The notes beneath the pieces are model-generated. The model had not been told where the DNA came from and made no database searches. It worked only from the letters and a program-made list of their open reading frames with translations. A DNA stretch of 64,000 nucleotides. Origin: Microbacterium halotolerans. GTDB lineage: Bacteria; Actinomycetota; Actinomycetes; Actinomycetales; Microbacteriaceae. The DNA is taken from positions 621,779 through 685,778 of the forward strand of contig NZ_KZ984051.1 of NCBI RefSeq assembly GCF_003569805.1, given 5' to 3'. Below, piece after piece: positions 48,975 through 56,796 of this stretch (within the stretch, counting starts at the first letter, position 1; the number at the start of each line of letters is the position of its first letter). Both the position numbers and the translations under genes were made by a program.

Positions 48975-50003
48975 ATGCTGCTGAACGACGTCTCCGCGCG
49001 ACGAGTCGTCTTCGTGGGAGGCAAGGGCGGCGTCGGCAAGACATCGATCGCCTCCTCCCTCGCGCTGGCCCGCGCCCGGCAGGGGGCGCGGGTGCTGGTG
49101 GTCTCCACCGACCCCGCGCACAATCTCGGGCACCTCTGGGAGCTGGCTGTCGGTGACGACGTGACGGCGCTGTGGTCGGCGTCGGAGGCCGGGCATCCGG
49201 ATGGGCGCACCCGCGGAGGCAGCGCAGATGAGCCGGATGACGCACGTGCGGCAGGCAGCAATCCGGATGCCGGGCCGCGGGCGGGCCTGGTCGACGGCGT
49301 AGAGATCGACCCGGCCCGCACGGTCGACGAGCACCTGCGGGCCGTGCGAGGAACCATGCAGCGGCTGCTGCCGGAGCGGCTGCATCGCGCCGCGCGCGAG
49401 CACCTCGAATCCGCGCGCGATGCGCCCGGCACGCACGAGTCCGCCGTGCTCGAGCGAGTCGCCGAGACGCTCGAGACCGGGCTGGACCGCTACGACCTCG
49501 TCGTGTTCGACACCGCACCATCCGGGCACACCCTGCACCTGCTCGCCATGCCCGACCGGATGACCGGATGGACGGAGACGCTGCTCACCAATCGCGACAG
49601 GTCGGAGAGGTATGCCGTGGCGTACGGCGCGCTCGGCGGCACCAAGGACACCAGCGACCGCGACGCCGAGCTGCGGAGGGTGCTGCTCAAGCGGCGAGCG
49701 CGGTTCGCGCTGATGCGAGACGCCATCACGGACCCGGAGCGGACGGGGTTCGTGCTGGTCACCGTCGCCGAGCCGATGCCGATCGCCGAGAGCCGCGATG
49801 TGGCCGCTCAGCTGGACGCGCTCGGCGTCGGGCTGCTCGGCGTCGTGGCCAACCGCCTCTCCCCCGCCGATCTGCTCTCGGCACGTCGCGAGCGCGAGGA
49901 CGAGCAGCTGGCATCGCTCGACCTGGGCGCACCGATCACGCGCGTCGAGCTGATCGGCCTCCCGGCACTGCGGCGGCTGGCCGACGCGCTCGCTGCGGGC
50001 TGA
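48975..50003 (+). CDS. ArsA/Get3-family ATPase
   Basis: A 342-aa member of the ArsA/TRC40 P-loop ATPases. The deviant Walker A is FVGGKGGVGKTS (residues 13-24), switch I is STDPAHNL, and switch II is DTAPSGHTL. It has a single ATPase half rather than the doubled ArsA. The metal-binding cysteines of arsenite pumps are not visible, and no arsenic genes are nearby, so arsenite transport is not supported; a targeting or chaperone role like other single-domain members is more likely. ATG 48975 is chosen; the longer frame begins with TTG 33 codons earlier. Confidence 0.88.
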   Translation: MLLNDVSARRVVFVGGKGGVGKTSIASSLALARARQGARVLVVSTDPAHNLGHLWELAVGDDVTALWSASEAGHPDGRTRGGSADEPDDARAAGSNPDAGPRAGLVDGVEIDPARTVDEHLRAVRGTMQRLLPERLHRAAREHLESARDAPGTHESAVLERVAETLETGLDRYDLVVFDTAPSGHTLHLLAMPDRMTGWTETLLTNRDRSERYAVAYGALGGTKDTSDRDAELRRVLLKRRARFALMRDAITDPERTGFVLVTVAEPMPIAESRDVAAQLDALGVGLLGVVANRLSPADLLSARREREDEQLASLDLGAPITRVELIGLPALRRLADALAAG

Positions 50004-50205
50004 CGTCGGCGAGGTGCGAGGCGGGGCCGCGAAACATCGAAGCGTGCTTTGCACACCACTCAAAGTGGCTCTTCACTATGGATGTTGTGGATCGGTTGGT
50101 CTGGTGGGCGGGTCTGACTCACGGCTCTTCTGACGCCACCGCGTGGTGGCTGTCCTGTCTGCGACGTGTCGACCGGCTCGACTCACCCAGATAGTCCCGC
50201 CTCGA
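50004..50205. other. Intergenic interval between converging genes
   Basis: No gene is supported. A 38-codon frame from ATG 50081 (MDVVDRLVWWAGLTHG) is open but has no recognisable content. Confidence 0.4.
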
Positions 50206-51225
50206 CTAGCTTGTTGCGCGTCGTACGATCTGGGGCGGCGGCAGCTCGTGGAGTGACTCGCCCTGTTCGACTGCTGAATCTGCGAGCAGGCTGAGGATGT
50301 CTTCCGGGGAGGGCAGTGTGATGTCGATGCTTGTGATCGCGGGGCGCGAGAAGGAGCTTTGGGTTTGGTTGTCTGCGCCGATGATGGCAACGTCGTCCGG
50401 CACGTGGATGCCTGCGTCGATGAGGCCGGCGAGAGTGAGCATCGCGTAGTCGTCGTTGAAGGCGGAAATACCGTCGAGTCCTTCCGTTGTGGCCCATGCT
50501 GCGATGCGTTCGGTCTCGGACGACGAGAGGTCCACGTCGAGCTGTGCGATATGCGAGTGCGTACCGGTCTGCAGCTCGTACGCCCACCGACGGTCGCTGA
50601 TGGCGCGCAAGAGCGGGTCACGGGGGGTGACGAGACCAATCCGCTGTCTTCCGGCGGTGGCAAGGTGGGAGACGGAGAGCCTTCCGATTGCGGCATGATC
50701 CATGCGAAAGACGTGCGCGCCTGCACGGGCGGTCTCGTCAGTCATGATCACGCTGCGGATGCCGCCGCGGTGGAGGGCTTCGATAGCGTCGTCGCTGAGA
50801 TCGCGTCCGCCGAGCGTCAGCACGGCCAGTGGCCGAGCACTGATCCATTTCCGCACCGCTTCGACTCCGCCAGAGTATCTGTCGCCGTAAAGCACAACGG
50901 TGTAGCCGTGTGATTCGAGGGCGTTCTCGACTTCATCGATCCAGCGTGAGACGAGAGCACCCATCTGCCCGGGCGGGCTCGGGATGAGGATGGCGTCGCT
51001 GCGCCCGCGCCGCAACGATGCCGCCTGCGTGTTGGGGACGTACCCGAGCCGAGCGGCAACCTCACGAACGCGCCGACGAGTCGCCTCGGGGATGCTGTGA
51101 CCTGGCACCTCGTTCAACACCAGGGAAACGGTCGAACGCGATACACCCGCAGCGCGACCTACGTCCGCACTTGTCACCGGACGCGTCGATGAGTCGCGTG
51201 CAGTGCCTGTGGTGAAAGAAGACAT
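50206..51225 (-). CDS. LacI family transcriptional regulator (MFS/hydrolase locus)
   Basis: A 339-aa LacI/GalR repressor with HTH at about residues 17-36 (SADVGRAAGVSRSTVSLVLN), hinge SIPEATRRRVREVAARLGYVPN and a sensor domain. ATG 51225 gives the normal N terminus. Its gene is divergent from an MFS transporter, and a 28-bp palindrome lies between them. It presumably represses both directions in response to an imported metabolite, probably a sugar or glycoside. Confidence 0.92.
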   Translation of the reverse strand: MSSFTTGTARDSSTRPVTSADVGRAAGVSRSTVSLVLNEVPGHSIPEATRRRVREVAARLGYVPNTQAASLRRGRSDAILIPSPPGQMGALVSRWIDEVENALESHGYTVVLYGDRYSGGVEAVRKWISARPLAVLTLGGRDLSDDAIEALHRGGIRSVIMTDETARAGAHVFRMDHAAIGRLSVSHLATAGRQRIGLVTPRDPLLRAISDRRWAYELQTGTHSHIAQLDVDLSSSETERIAAWATTEGLDGISAFNDDYAMLTLAGLIDAGIHVPDDVAIIGADNQTQSSFSRPAITSIDITLPSPEDILSLLADSAVEQGESLHELPPPQIVRRATS

Positions 51226-51235
51226 GTGACAAGTA

Positions 51236-51284
51236 TCGCTCACACGTGCTACTGTCAACTTCGCTCACACGTGTGAGCGAAGTT
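51236..51284. promoter_or_regulatory. LacI operators: 28-bp palindrome plus a half site
   Basis: A perfect 28-bp inverted repeat (51257-51284) has the core TCGCTCACACGTGTGAGCGA at 51261-51280. A second, partial copy TCGCTCACACGTG lies at 51236-51248, 12 bp from the first repeat core. Both are in the divergent LacI/MFS intergenic region, which suits cooperative repressor binding and autorepression. Confidence 0.85.
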
Positions 51285-51346
51285 CGACGGAGGTCAAAGA
51301 TGACACGCAAGATGCACACGTTCCCCGCGGCAGAGACGAGCAGGAG

Positions 51347-52585
51347 ATGAACGCCGACCAGACCGCGATCGCCGCGCGACCTGCCTACGCACGCGGCGGC
51401 GAGCGTGCTCGTCTGATGATCTCGCTGCTGATCGCGAATGCGGTGGTCTACACCGTCAATATCGGTGTGGCCGGGGTGCTGCTGCCGACGCAGATTGCGA
51501 TGAATGACCCCGAAGGGAAGACGACGACTCTCGGGCTGGTCACAGGCATCGGGGCGGTCGTGGCGACGTTGACGCAGCCGATCGTTGGGTCCCTATCGGA
51601 CCGGTCAGGTCGGCGCAAACCGTGGATCATCGGAGGTGCGGTGGCGGCGTTGCTGGTTTTCGTGGTCGCCTCGAACGCGACGACGCTGCTATGGATCACG
51701 ATCGGGTGGGCTGCTGCGCAGATCGCGCTGAACGTGTACCAGGCGGCGGTGACGGCGGTGGTCCCGGATCGGATCGCGCCGGAGAACCGTGGCACGGCGT
51801 CAGCACTATTTGGCCTCGGGTTGCCGGTCGGCATCACTGTGGGTGTGGCGGTGGCGTCCAGCTATGCCGCACAGCTGGGCACCGGTTACACGATCTTCGG
51901 CATCGTGATCGTCTGCGCTGCGGTGCTGTATACCGTGATGACGCGCGAAAGGCGGATAGCCGCTGAGGCGATCCCGCTGCGGGAGCAGGTGACGGGGTTC
52001 GCACAGGCACTGCGGACCCATGATTTCCGTTGGGCGTTCGTTTCCCGAGCGTTGCTGATCCTCGGCTACTTCTCGGTGGTGAACTTCCAGCTGTACATCC
52101 TGATGGACTACATCGACCTGCCAGCAGACCTGCCAGCAGTGGCGGCGACGGCGATCGTCACGCCGATCACGGGTGTGGCGACGGTCGTATCGACCTTGGC
52201 TGCCGGTTGGATGTCGGACAGGTTCCAGCGCCGCAAGGTGTTCGTGTTCGCTTCCGCCGTGACCTCCGGCGTAGCACTGCTGATGCCACTGCTCATGCCG
52301 AACTGGACCGGCATGCTGCTGTTCGGCGCTCTTGTGGGGATCGGGTTCGGCGCGTTCATGGCGGTGGACACCGCGATCGCCACACTCGTCCTCCCCAGCA
52401 AGGAGCATGCCGCTCGCGATATGGGGGTGCTGAACATCGCCAGCGCCGCGCCGCAAGCGCTCGCCCCCATGTTGGCGTCACTGGTGATCGGTGCTCTCGG
52501 TGGCTACCCCGCGCTGTTCGTCGCTGCGGCCGTGTTCGCCCTGCTCGGCGCCGTCGCGATCCTCCCTGTCAGAGGAGTGCGATGA
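51347..52585 (+). CDS. MFS transporter
   Basis: A 412-aa major-facilitator permease with 12 expected transmembrane helices. The loop 2-3 motif is GSLSDRSGRRKPW (GxLxDRxGRR type), and a related DRFQRRK motif occurs in the second half. It resembles sugar/proton or drug antiporter-type MFS proteins; the substrate is unknown. ATG 51347 is preceded by AGGAG. The stop overlaps the hydrolase start (ATGA), so both are co-expressed under the LacI operator. Confidence 0.9.
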   Translation: MNADQTAIAARPAYARGGERARLMISLLIANAVVYTVNIGVAGVLLPTQIAMNDPEGKTTTLGLVTGIGAVVATLTQPIVGSLSDRSGRRKPWIIGGAVAALLVFVVASNATTLLWITIGWAAAQIALNVYQAAVTAVVPDRIAPENRGTASALFGLGLPVGITVGVAVASSYAAQLGTGYTIFGIVIVCAAVLYTVMTRERRIAAEAIPLREQVTGFAQALRTHDFRWAFVSRALLILGYFSVVNFQLYILMDYIDLPADLPAVAATAIVTPITGVATVVSTLAAGWMSDRFQRRKVFVFASAVTSGVALLMPLLMPNWTGMLLFGALVGIGFGAFMAVDTAIATLVLPSKEHAARDMGVLNIASAAPQALAPMLASLVIGALGGYPALFVAAAVFALLGAVAILPVRGVR

Positions 52586-53295
52586 CCTTCCGCCAGACGA
52601 GGACAGGAGTGCACACCCGCACGTGGGGTGACGGCCCCCGGCAGGCGCTGCTGGTCCACGGCATCATGTCCAGCGCCGATACCTGGCATTCCGTCGCGCC
52701 CCGCCTCGCTGCACATGGGTATCGGGTCACGGCACTGGATCTGGGCGGGCACGGGCTCAGCCACCGTGGCCCGTACAGCCTCCAGGCTTGGGAACAGGAT
52801 GTGCTCTCGGTCGCACCCGCTCGGTTGGGCCTCGCCATCGGCCATTCGCTGGGGGCGGTGGTGCTCAGCGGCATCATAGACCGACTGCAACCGGCCCGTG
52901 CCGTCTACTCGGATCCCGCGTGGCGGGGCGACCCGGCCGGGCCCGGCGCCCGGGAGTTCTTCGCCGGGTTCAAGAACAGTACAGAGGCAGATATCCGCGC
53001 TCGCAGCCCGCGCTGGAGCGACCTGGACGTGCACACCGACATCGAGTCCCTGGTGCAGTGGGATCTCGACACGCTCGACGCCATCGAGGATCTGCATAGC
53101 GTCGACCGGATGCCCGACTCAGCGAGCGTGCCATCGCTGGTCCAGCTCGGCGGGGACAGTTTCATCCGCACGCCCACGCTGGAGTCGGACGCGCGTGAGC
53201 GCGGCTTCGAGGTGCGCGTCCTCGACGGTGCCGGCCATAACATCCACCGCGACGACCTCGACGCGTTCATGGGCTCTCTGGAGGGTTGGCTGTGA
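52582..53295 (+). CDS. Alpha/beta hydrolase
   Basis: A 237-aa alpha/beta-fold hydrolase. The oxyanion-hole motif is LLVHGIMSSADTWH, the nucleophile is in AIGHSLGAVV (GHSLG), and the catalytic His is in DGAGHNIHRDD; an Asp earlier in the C-terminal half would complete the triad. There is no signal peptide, so it acts in the cytoplasm, probably on an ester or lactone brought in by the adjacent MFS transporter. Confidence 0.9.
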   Translation: MTFRQTRTGVHTRTWGDGPRQALLVHGIMSSADTWHSVAPRLAAHGYRVTALDLGGHGLSHRGPYSLQAWEQDVLSVAPARLGLAIGHSLGAVVLSGIIDRLQPARAVYSDPAWRGDPAGPGAREFFAGFKNSTEADIRARSPRWSDLDVHTDIESLVQWDLDTLDAIEDLHSVDRMPDSASVPSLVQLGGDSFIRTPTLESDARERGFEVRVLDGAGHNIHRDDLDAFMGSLEGWL

Positions 53296-53549
53296 CCGGA
53301 TGCGACGAATCCGGGCGTGGCCCCGAGGAGCTGGTTCGCGCGGACACCGCGTCGCGAAGGTGCGACTTCGAGCGCGTCCCCAGACGCAGGTTGCGGCGCT
53401 TGACTCGGTACGGAGACGTGCTGAACAGCAGACAGATGCTCAGCGATGTGATCGTCGCCGTCTTCGACGACACGATCACCGCGCTATCGATACACCGCTC
53501 TGGCGGACGCAGCCTAGTCCCCTCCTACACGCTCAAATGCGATGAGCCC
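53296..53549. other. Intergenic stretch before the Fic gene
   Basis: A 91-codon frame that starts with TTG at 53286 runs through this region but has no recognisable domain, and its start overlaps the hydrolase. I see nothing else supported here. Confidence 0.35.
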
Positions 53550-53590
53550 TCAAACATGTAAAAAAAGTGTCTCATTTTTTACATGTTTGA
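53550..53590. promoter_or_regulatory. AT-rich inverted repeat upstream of fic
   Basis: Arms TCAAACATGTAAAAAA (53550-53565) and its complement (53575-53590) are separated by 9 nt. They lie 24 bp before the fic start. Each arm has the ACATGT hexamer. The A/T tracts contrast strongly with the GC-rich surroundings. It may be an operator for the Fic protein's own winged-helix domain, or a terminator after the hydrolase gene. Confidence 0.65.
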
Positions 53591-53614
53591 GTGACGTGCA
53601 ACTACACTTTGCAT

Positions 53615-54733
53615 ATGCCATGGTCGCCGGACGAACCGTACAACGAGTTGCCGCCGCTCCCTCCGGGCGTTGATTTTGAGACGAAGGCGGTGCTTCGCCA
53701 GGCGATCCGGGCGCGGGCTGCCCTCGCGGCACTCGACCAGGCCGCGAAACGAATGCAGAACCCCATGGTGCTGGTGCACTCCCTGTCGCTGCTGGAAGCG
53801 CAGGCGAGCTCCGAAATCGAGAACATCGTCACGACGACAGATGACCTGTTCCGCTATGCGTACGATCCGTCCGACTCGGCCAGCGCTGAGACGAAGGAGA
53901 CCCTGCGCTACCGGGCAGCCCTCTTCTCCGGGCTTGAAGCGATCCGCAGCCGGCCGCTGTCAGTGAGCACCGCGGTGGAGGTGTGCACGAACATCCATCG
54001 TCGCGAGATGGGCGTCCGTCAGCTTCCGGGCACATTCATCGGCGACCCACAGACGGGCAAGGCGGTCTATACGCCGCCGACAGGAGAGGCGCTCATCCGT
54101 GACAAGCTCGACAACTGGGCAGACTTCATCCACTCCGCCGGCGAGATCGATCCGCTCATCGTCATGGCGATCGCGCACTACCAGCTCGAGGCGATCCATC
54201 CCTTCGAGGACGGCAACGGTCGGACCGGTCGCATCATCAACGTCTTGCAGCTCGTCGAGGCGGGGCTGCTGAGCGCCCCCATTCTGTATCTGTCCCGATT
54301 CATCATCCGGAACAAGGACGAGTACTACCGGCTGCTGCTGGCCGTCACGAGGGACGGGGCCTGGGAGGAGTGGATCTCCTTCGTGCTGCGAGGACTGTAT
54401 GAGACGGCGACGACGACGCTGCGCAAGATCGATCGCATACACGAACTGCAGGAAGCCATGCGGGCCGAGATCAAGCGCCACACCACCGCGGGCAGCAACT
54501 CCGACCTGCTCGATGTGCTCCTCGAGAACCCGTACGCGCGGATCGGAAGCGTGATGGAGAGGTGTGCGGTGTCTCGCCCAACAGCGACGGCATGGCTGAA
54601 CGCGCTCGTCGACAACGGCACCCTGGCAGACCTGAAGATCGGGCGCGATCGGCTGTTCATCAACACAAGCTTCATGCGGATTCTGACGCGGGACGATCCG
54701 CCGGAAGCACCTGCCGAGCAGACGCAGTTCTGA
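53615..54733 (+). CDS. Fic family protein (class II, with inhibitory helix and C-terminal winged HTH)
   Basis: A 372-aa Fic protein. The catalytic motif HPFEDGNGRTGR (about residues 195-206) matches HPFxDGNGRxGR exactly, so AMP transfer to a target hydroxyl is expected. An (S/T)xxxE(G/N) inhibitory motif, SSEIEN, occurs at residues 65-70, placing it in the class II self-inhibited type. The Fic_N domain is N-terminal, and the C terminus carries a winged-helix segment (SVMERCAVSRPTATAWLNALVD). ATG 53615 is used. No antitoxin gene adjoins. The target is unknown. Confidence 0.92.
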   Translation: MPWSPDEPYNELPPLPPGVDFETKAVLRQAIRARAALAALDQAAKRMQNPMVLVHSLSLLEAQASSEIENIVTTTDDLFRYAYDPSDSASAETKETLRYRAALFSGLEAIRSRPLSVSTAVEVCTNIHRREMGVRQLPGTFIGDPQTGKAVYTPPTGEALIRDKLDNWADFIHSAGEIDPLIVMAIAHYQLEAIHPFEDGNGRTGRIINVLQLVEAGLLSAPILYLSRFIIRNKDEYYRLLLAVTRDGAWEEWISFVLRGLYETATTTLRKIDRIHELQEAMRAEIKRHTTAGSNSDLLDVLLENPYARIGSVMERCAVSRPTATAWLNALVDNGTLADLKIGRDRLFINTSFMRILTRDDPPEAPAEQTQF

Positions 54734-54796
54734 CGCATCCCGGCACCGGTCCGCCGTGTGCAACGCGGCTGCCACTGTCCAGAAACACCCGCCGGA

Positions 54797-54802
54797 TACA
54801 GT
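54797..54802 (+). promoter_or_regulatory. -10 element upstream of the condensation-GNAT gene
   Basis: TACAGT ends 6 nt before ATG 54809 and no ribosome-binding site is present, so the transcript is probably leaderless. Confidence 0.5.
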
Positions 54803-54808
54803 ACCGCC

Positions 54809-56572
54809 ATGCGGCTGACCAACATTGCGCACCTCCGGCTGCCGTTCGGGCGGCTGCTGGGATACGACACGTCGGTGCTCGGGCGCGGCGAGACGCTGCC
54901 GGTGTCGTTCGATCAGCGCAGGCACGTGGTCGAGGGGAACAGGCCGGGTTCGTGGATGGCGCTGTCGTTCCGGATCGACGGCGCGGTGCCGCTCGATGCT
55001 CTCGAGACGGCATGGTTGGCCGTCATCGCGCGCCATGGCACGCTGCGCACCGCGTTCGACCCCGGCGAGAACGGACCGCGGCTGCACGAGATCCGTCTCG
55101 GCCCCGGCGGTTGGGCCGAGCATCCGGTCGGCCCAGGCCAGTCATCCGGCGACGCCATCCGGGAGGTGCTCGACCGCGCATGCTCCCCGTACACGGCGCC
55201 GTCGCACCGGCTGTGCCTGCTCGAGACCGCCGAGGCGACGACGATCGTGATCGCCGCCGACCACGCCCACGTCGACATGTGGTCGATGCTGGTGATCGCC
55301 CGTGATCTGCTCACCGCGCTGGAGAGGGCGAAGGCGGGAGCCGACCCCGATCTGCCCTCCGCACCTGCTTTCGCCGAGCACACCCGCGCGCTGCGCGAGC
55401 GCACCGAGGTGCCGGATGAGGTGCGCACGAGGTGGGCGGAGGTGCTGCGGGCCAGCGGCGGCGTGATGCCGCGGTTCCCGCTGCCGCTCGGCGACGACAC
55501 GGCGCAGCCGGAGCGGGTGGAGGTGCGCGACGTGCTCGGCCTCGACGACAGCGCCGCCTTCGCTGCGCAGGCCCGTGAGGAGGGTGTGTCGACGCTGTCG
55601 CTGGCGGTCTCGGTGATGACGGCGGTCACGCGCGAGGTCGCCGATCAGCCGCTGCGCGCGTTGTTCCCCGTGCACAGCAGGCACGACGAGACATGGCACG
55701 ACGCGGTCGGCTGGTTCATCACGAACTCCGTGCTGGAGTCATCCGATCCGAGCCCGAAAGCCGCCTCGGCTGCCGTGCGAGAAGCGGTCAGGCTGGGGTC
55801 GTGGCCGCTCGAGGAGGTGCTGCGGCCCTGGGGCGGCATGCCGGAGGCGCCAGGGATCTTCGCGATCTCGTGGCTCGACCTGCGGCGGCTCCCCGTGCGC
55901 ATCGACGCCGCCGGCCTCGAAGCGCAGTACGTCGGCGCCTCGATCCGGACCGACGGGGTGATGCTGTGGTTCATCCTCGACGAGCAGGGCATGCACCTGC
56001 GCTGCCGCTACCCCGACACCATGGCCGCACGGCGCCATGTGGGCGCATGGCTCGACGCGCTCGTGGCCAGGATGCGTTCGATCGCGCGGTCGTCGGTGAG
56101 CACGAGCATCCGGATCGACGAGAGCGTGTTCCGCGTGCAGCGGGCCGTGCGCGCGGACGTGGGCGTGATCATGGCGCTGCTGGGCGACGATGAGGTCGGC
56201 GGTGCGACGGAGAGCGCCGAGATCGAGCGCTACGAGCGCGCCTACGACCTCGTCTCGCGTGAGGGCTCGCACTTCCTGGCGGTCGTGCGGGCCGAGGACG
56301 ATTCCGTCGTGGGAACGATGCAGCTGTCGGTGATGCCGGCGCTCGCCAGAGGCGGCGTCACACGGTTGCAGATCGAGGGCTTCCGCGTTGCGGAGGACGA
56401 GCGCTCGCAGGGCCTGGGCGCCGGGATGCTCGCCTGGGCGCACGAGCACGGCCGCCGACACGGTGCGGCCATAGCGCAGGTGGTGATCGACGACCGCTAC
56501 GGTCGGGCGCTGGCGTTCTACCGCCAGCACGGCTACGAGGCACAGCAGGCTGGCCTGACCCGCGCGCTGTGA
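54809..56572 (+). CDS. Condensation-domain protein fused to a GNAT acetyltransferase
   Basis: A 587-aa protein. Residues 1-430 resemble a nonribosomal-peptide condensation or acyltransferase domain: the ADHAHVDMW segment keeps HxxxD (His152, Asp156), although the first His of HHxxxDG is Asp. The region FFAISWLDLRRLP-like near 350 and SFDQRRHV near 35 fit such folds. Residues 440-587 form a GNAT domain with the acetyl-CoA loop RSQGLGAGMLAW (about 531-542). No adenylation or carrier domain is present here. The junction is seamless in a single frame. The joined activity is unknown; acyl and acetyl transfer to a small acceptor is an inference. Confidence 0.75.
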   Translation: MRLTNIAHLRLPFGRLLGYDTSVLGRGETLPVSFDQRRHVVEGNRPGSWMALSFRIDGAVPLDALETAWLAVIARHGTLRTAFDPGENGPRLHEIRLGPGGWAEHPVGPGQSSGDAIREVLDRACSPYTAPSHRLCLLETAEATTIVIAADHAHVDMWSMLVIARDLLTALERAKAGADPDLPSAPAFAEHTRALRERTEVPDEVRTRWAEVLRASGGVMPRFPLPLGDDTAQPERVEVRDVLGLDDSAAFAAQAREEGVSTLSLAVSVMTAVTREVADQPLRALFPVHSRHDETWHDAVGWFITNSVLESSDPSPKAASAAVREAVRLGSWPLEEVLRPWGGMPEAPGIFAISWLDLRRLPVRIDAAGLEAQYVGASIRTDGVMLWFILDEQGMHLRCRYPDTMAARRHVGAWLDALVARMRSIARSSVSTSIRIDESVFRVQRAVRADVGVIMALLGDDEVGGATESAEIERYERAYDLVSREGSHFLAVVRAEDDSVVGTMQLSVMPALARGGVTRLQIEGFRVAEDERSQGLGAGMLAWAHEHGRRHGAAIAQVVIDDRYGRALAFYRQHGYEAQQAGLTRAL

Positions 56573-56796
56573 GGTGAGGCGTCCTCGCTCGCAGATGCCG
56601 CATCAGGTCGATGCGCCGATGCAGAATCCGGGTCATGTCGACGCCGTCGATGTGCTCGTGACAGCAGATCAGGTGGTGCCGATGCCGTCATCTGCTTCCG
56701 CGCGCACGCGTATCCTGCTAAACTTGAGCTTGTAAGACTCAAGTTTTCATTCGGATGTGTTGTCCGGAGTTGCGGGAGAAGGGCGCGGGAGGGCTC
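56573..56796. other. Intergenic region upstream of the ClpB-type gene
   Basis: A 224-bp interval carrying the HAIR-like operator (listed separately) and a candidate -10 TATCCT at 56711-56716. No gene is supported. Confidence 0.5.
56723..56743. promoter_or_regulatory. HAIR-like HspR operator
   Basis: CTTGAGC-N7-ACTCAAG, one base different from the HAIR consensus CTTGAGT-N7-ACTCAAG, lies about 55 bp before the start of the ClpB-type gene. HspR represses dnaK and clpB in actinobacteria, so heat-shock control of this gene is expected. No hspR gene is in the window. Confidence 0.8.

Noticed and set aside
53286..53561. A 91-codon frame with a TTG start between the hydrolase and fic genes
   Set aside because: It has no recognised domain or ribosome-binding site and runs into the inverted repeat.
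56620..56720. Minus-strand stretch reading CCHEHIDGVDMTR, slightly like a peptide deformylase HEXDH motif
   Set aside because: The spacing does not match HExxH and no other deformylase motif is present nearby, so the likeness is probably chance.
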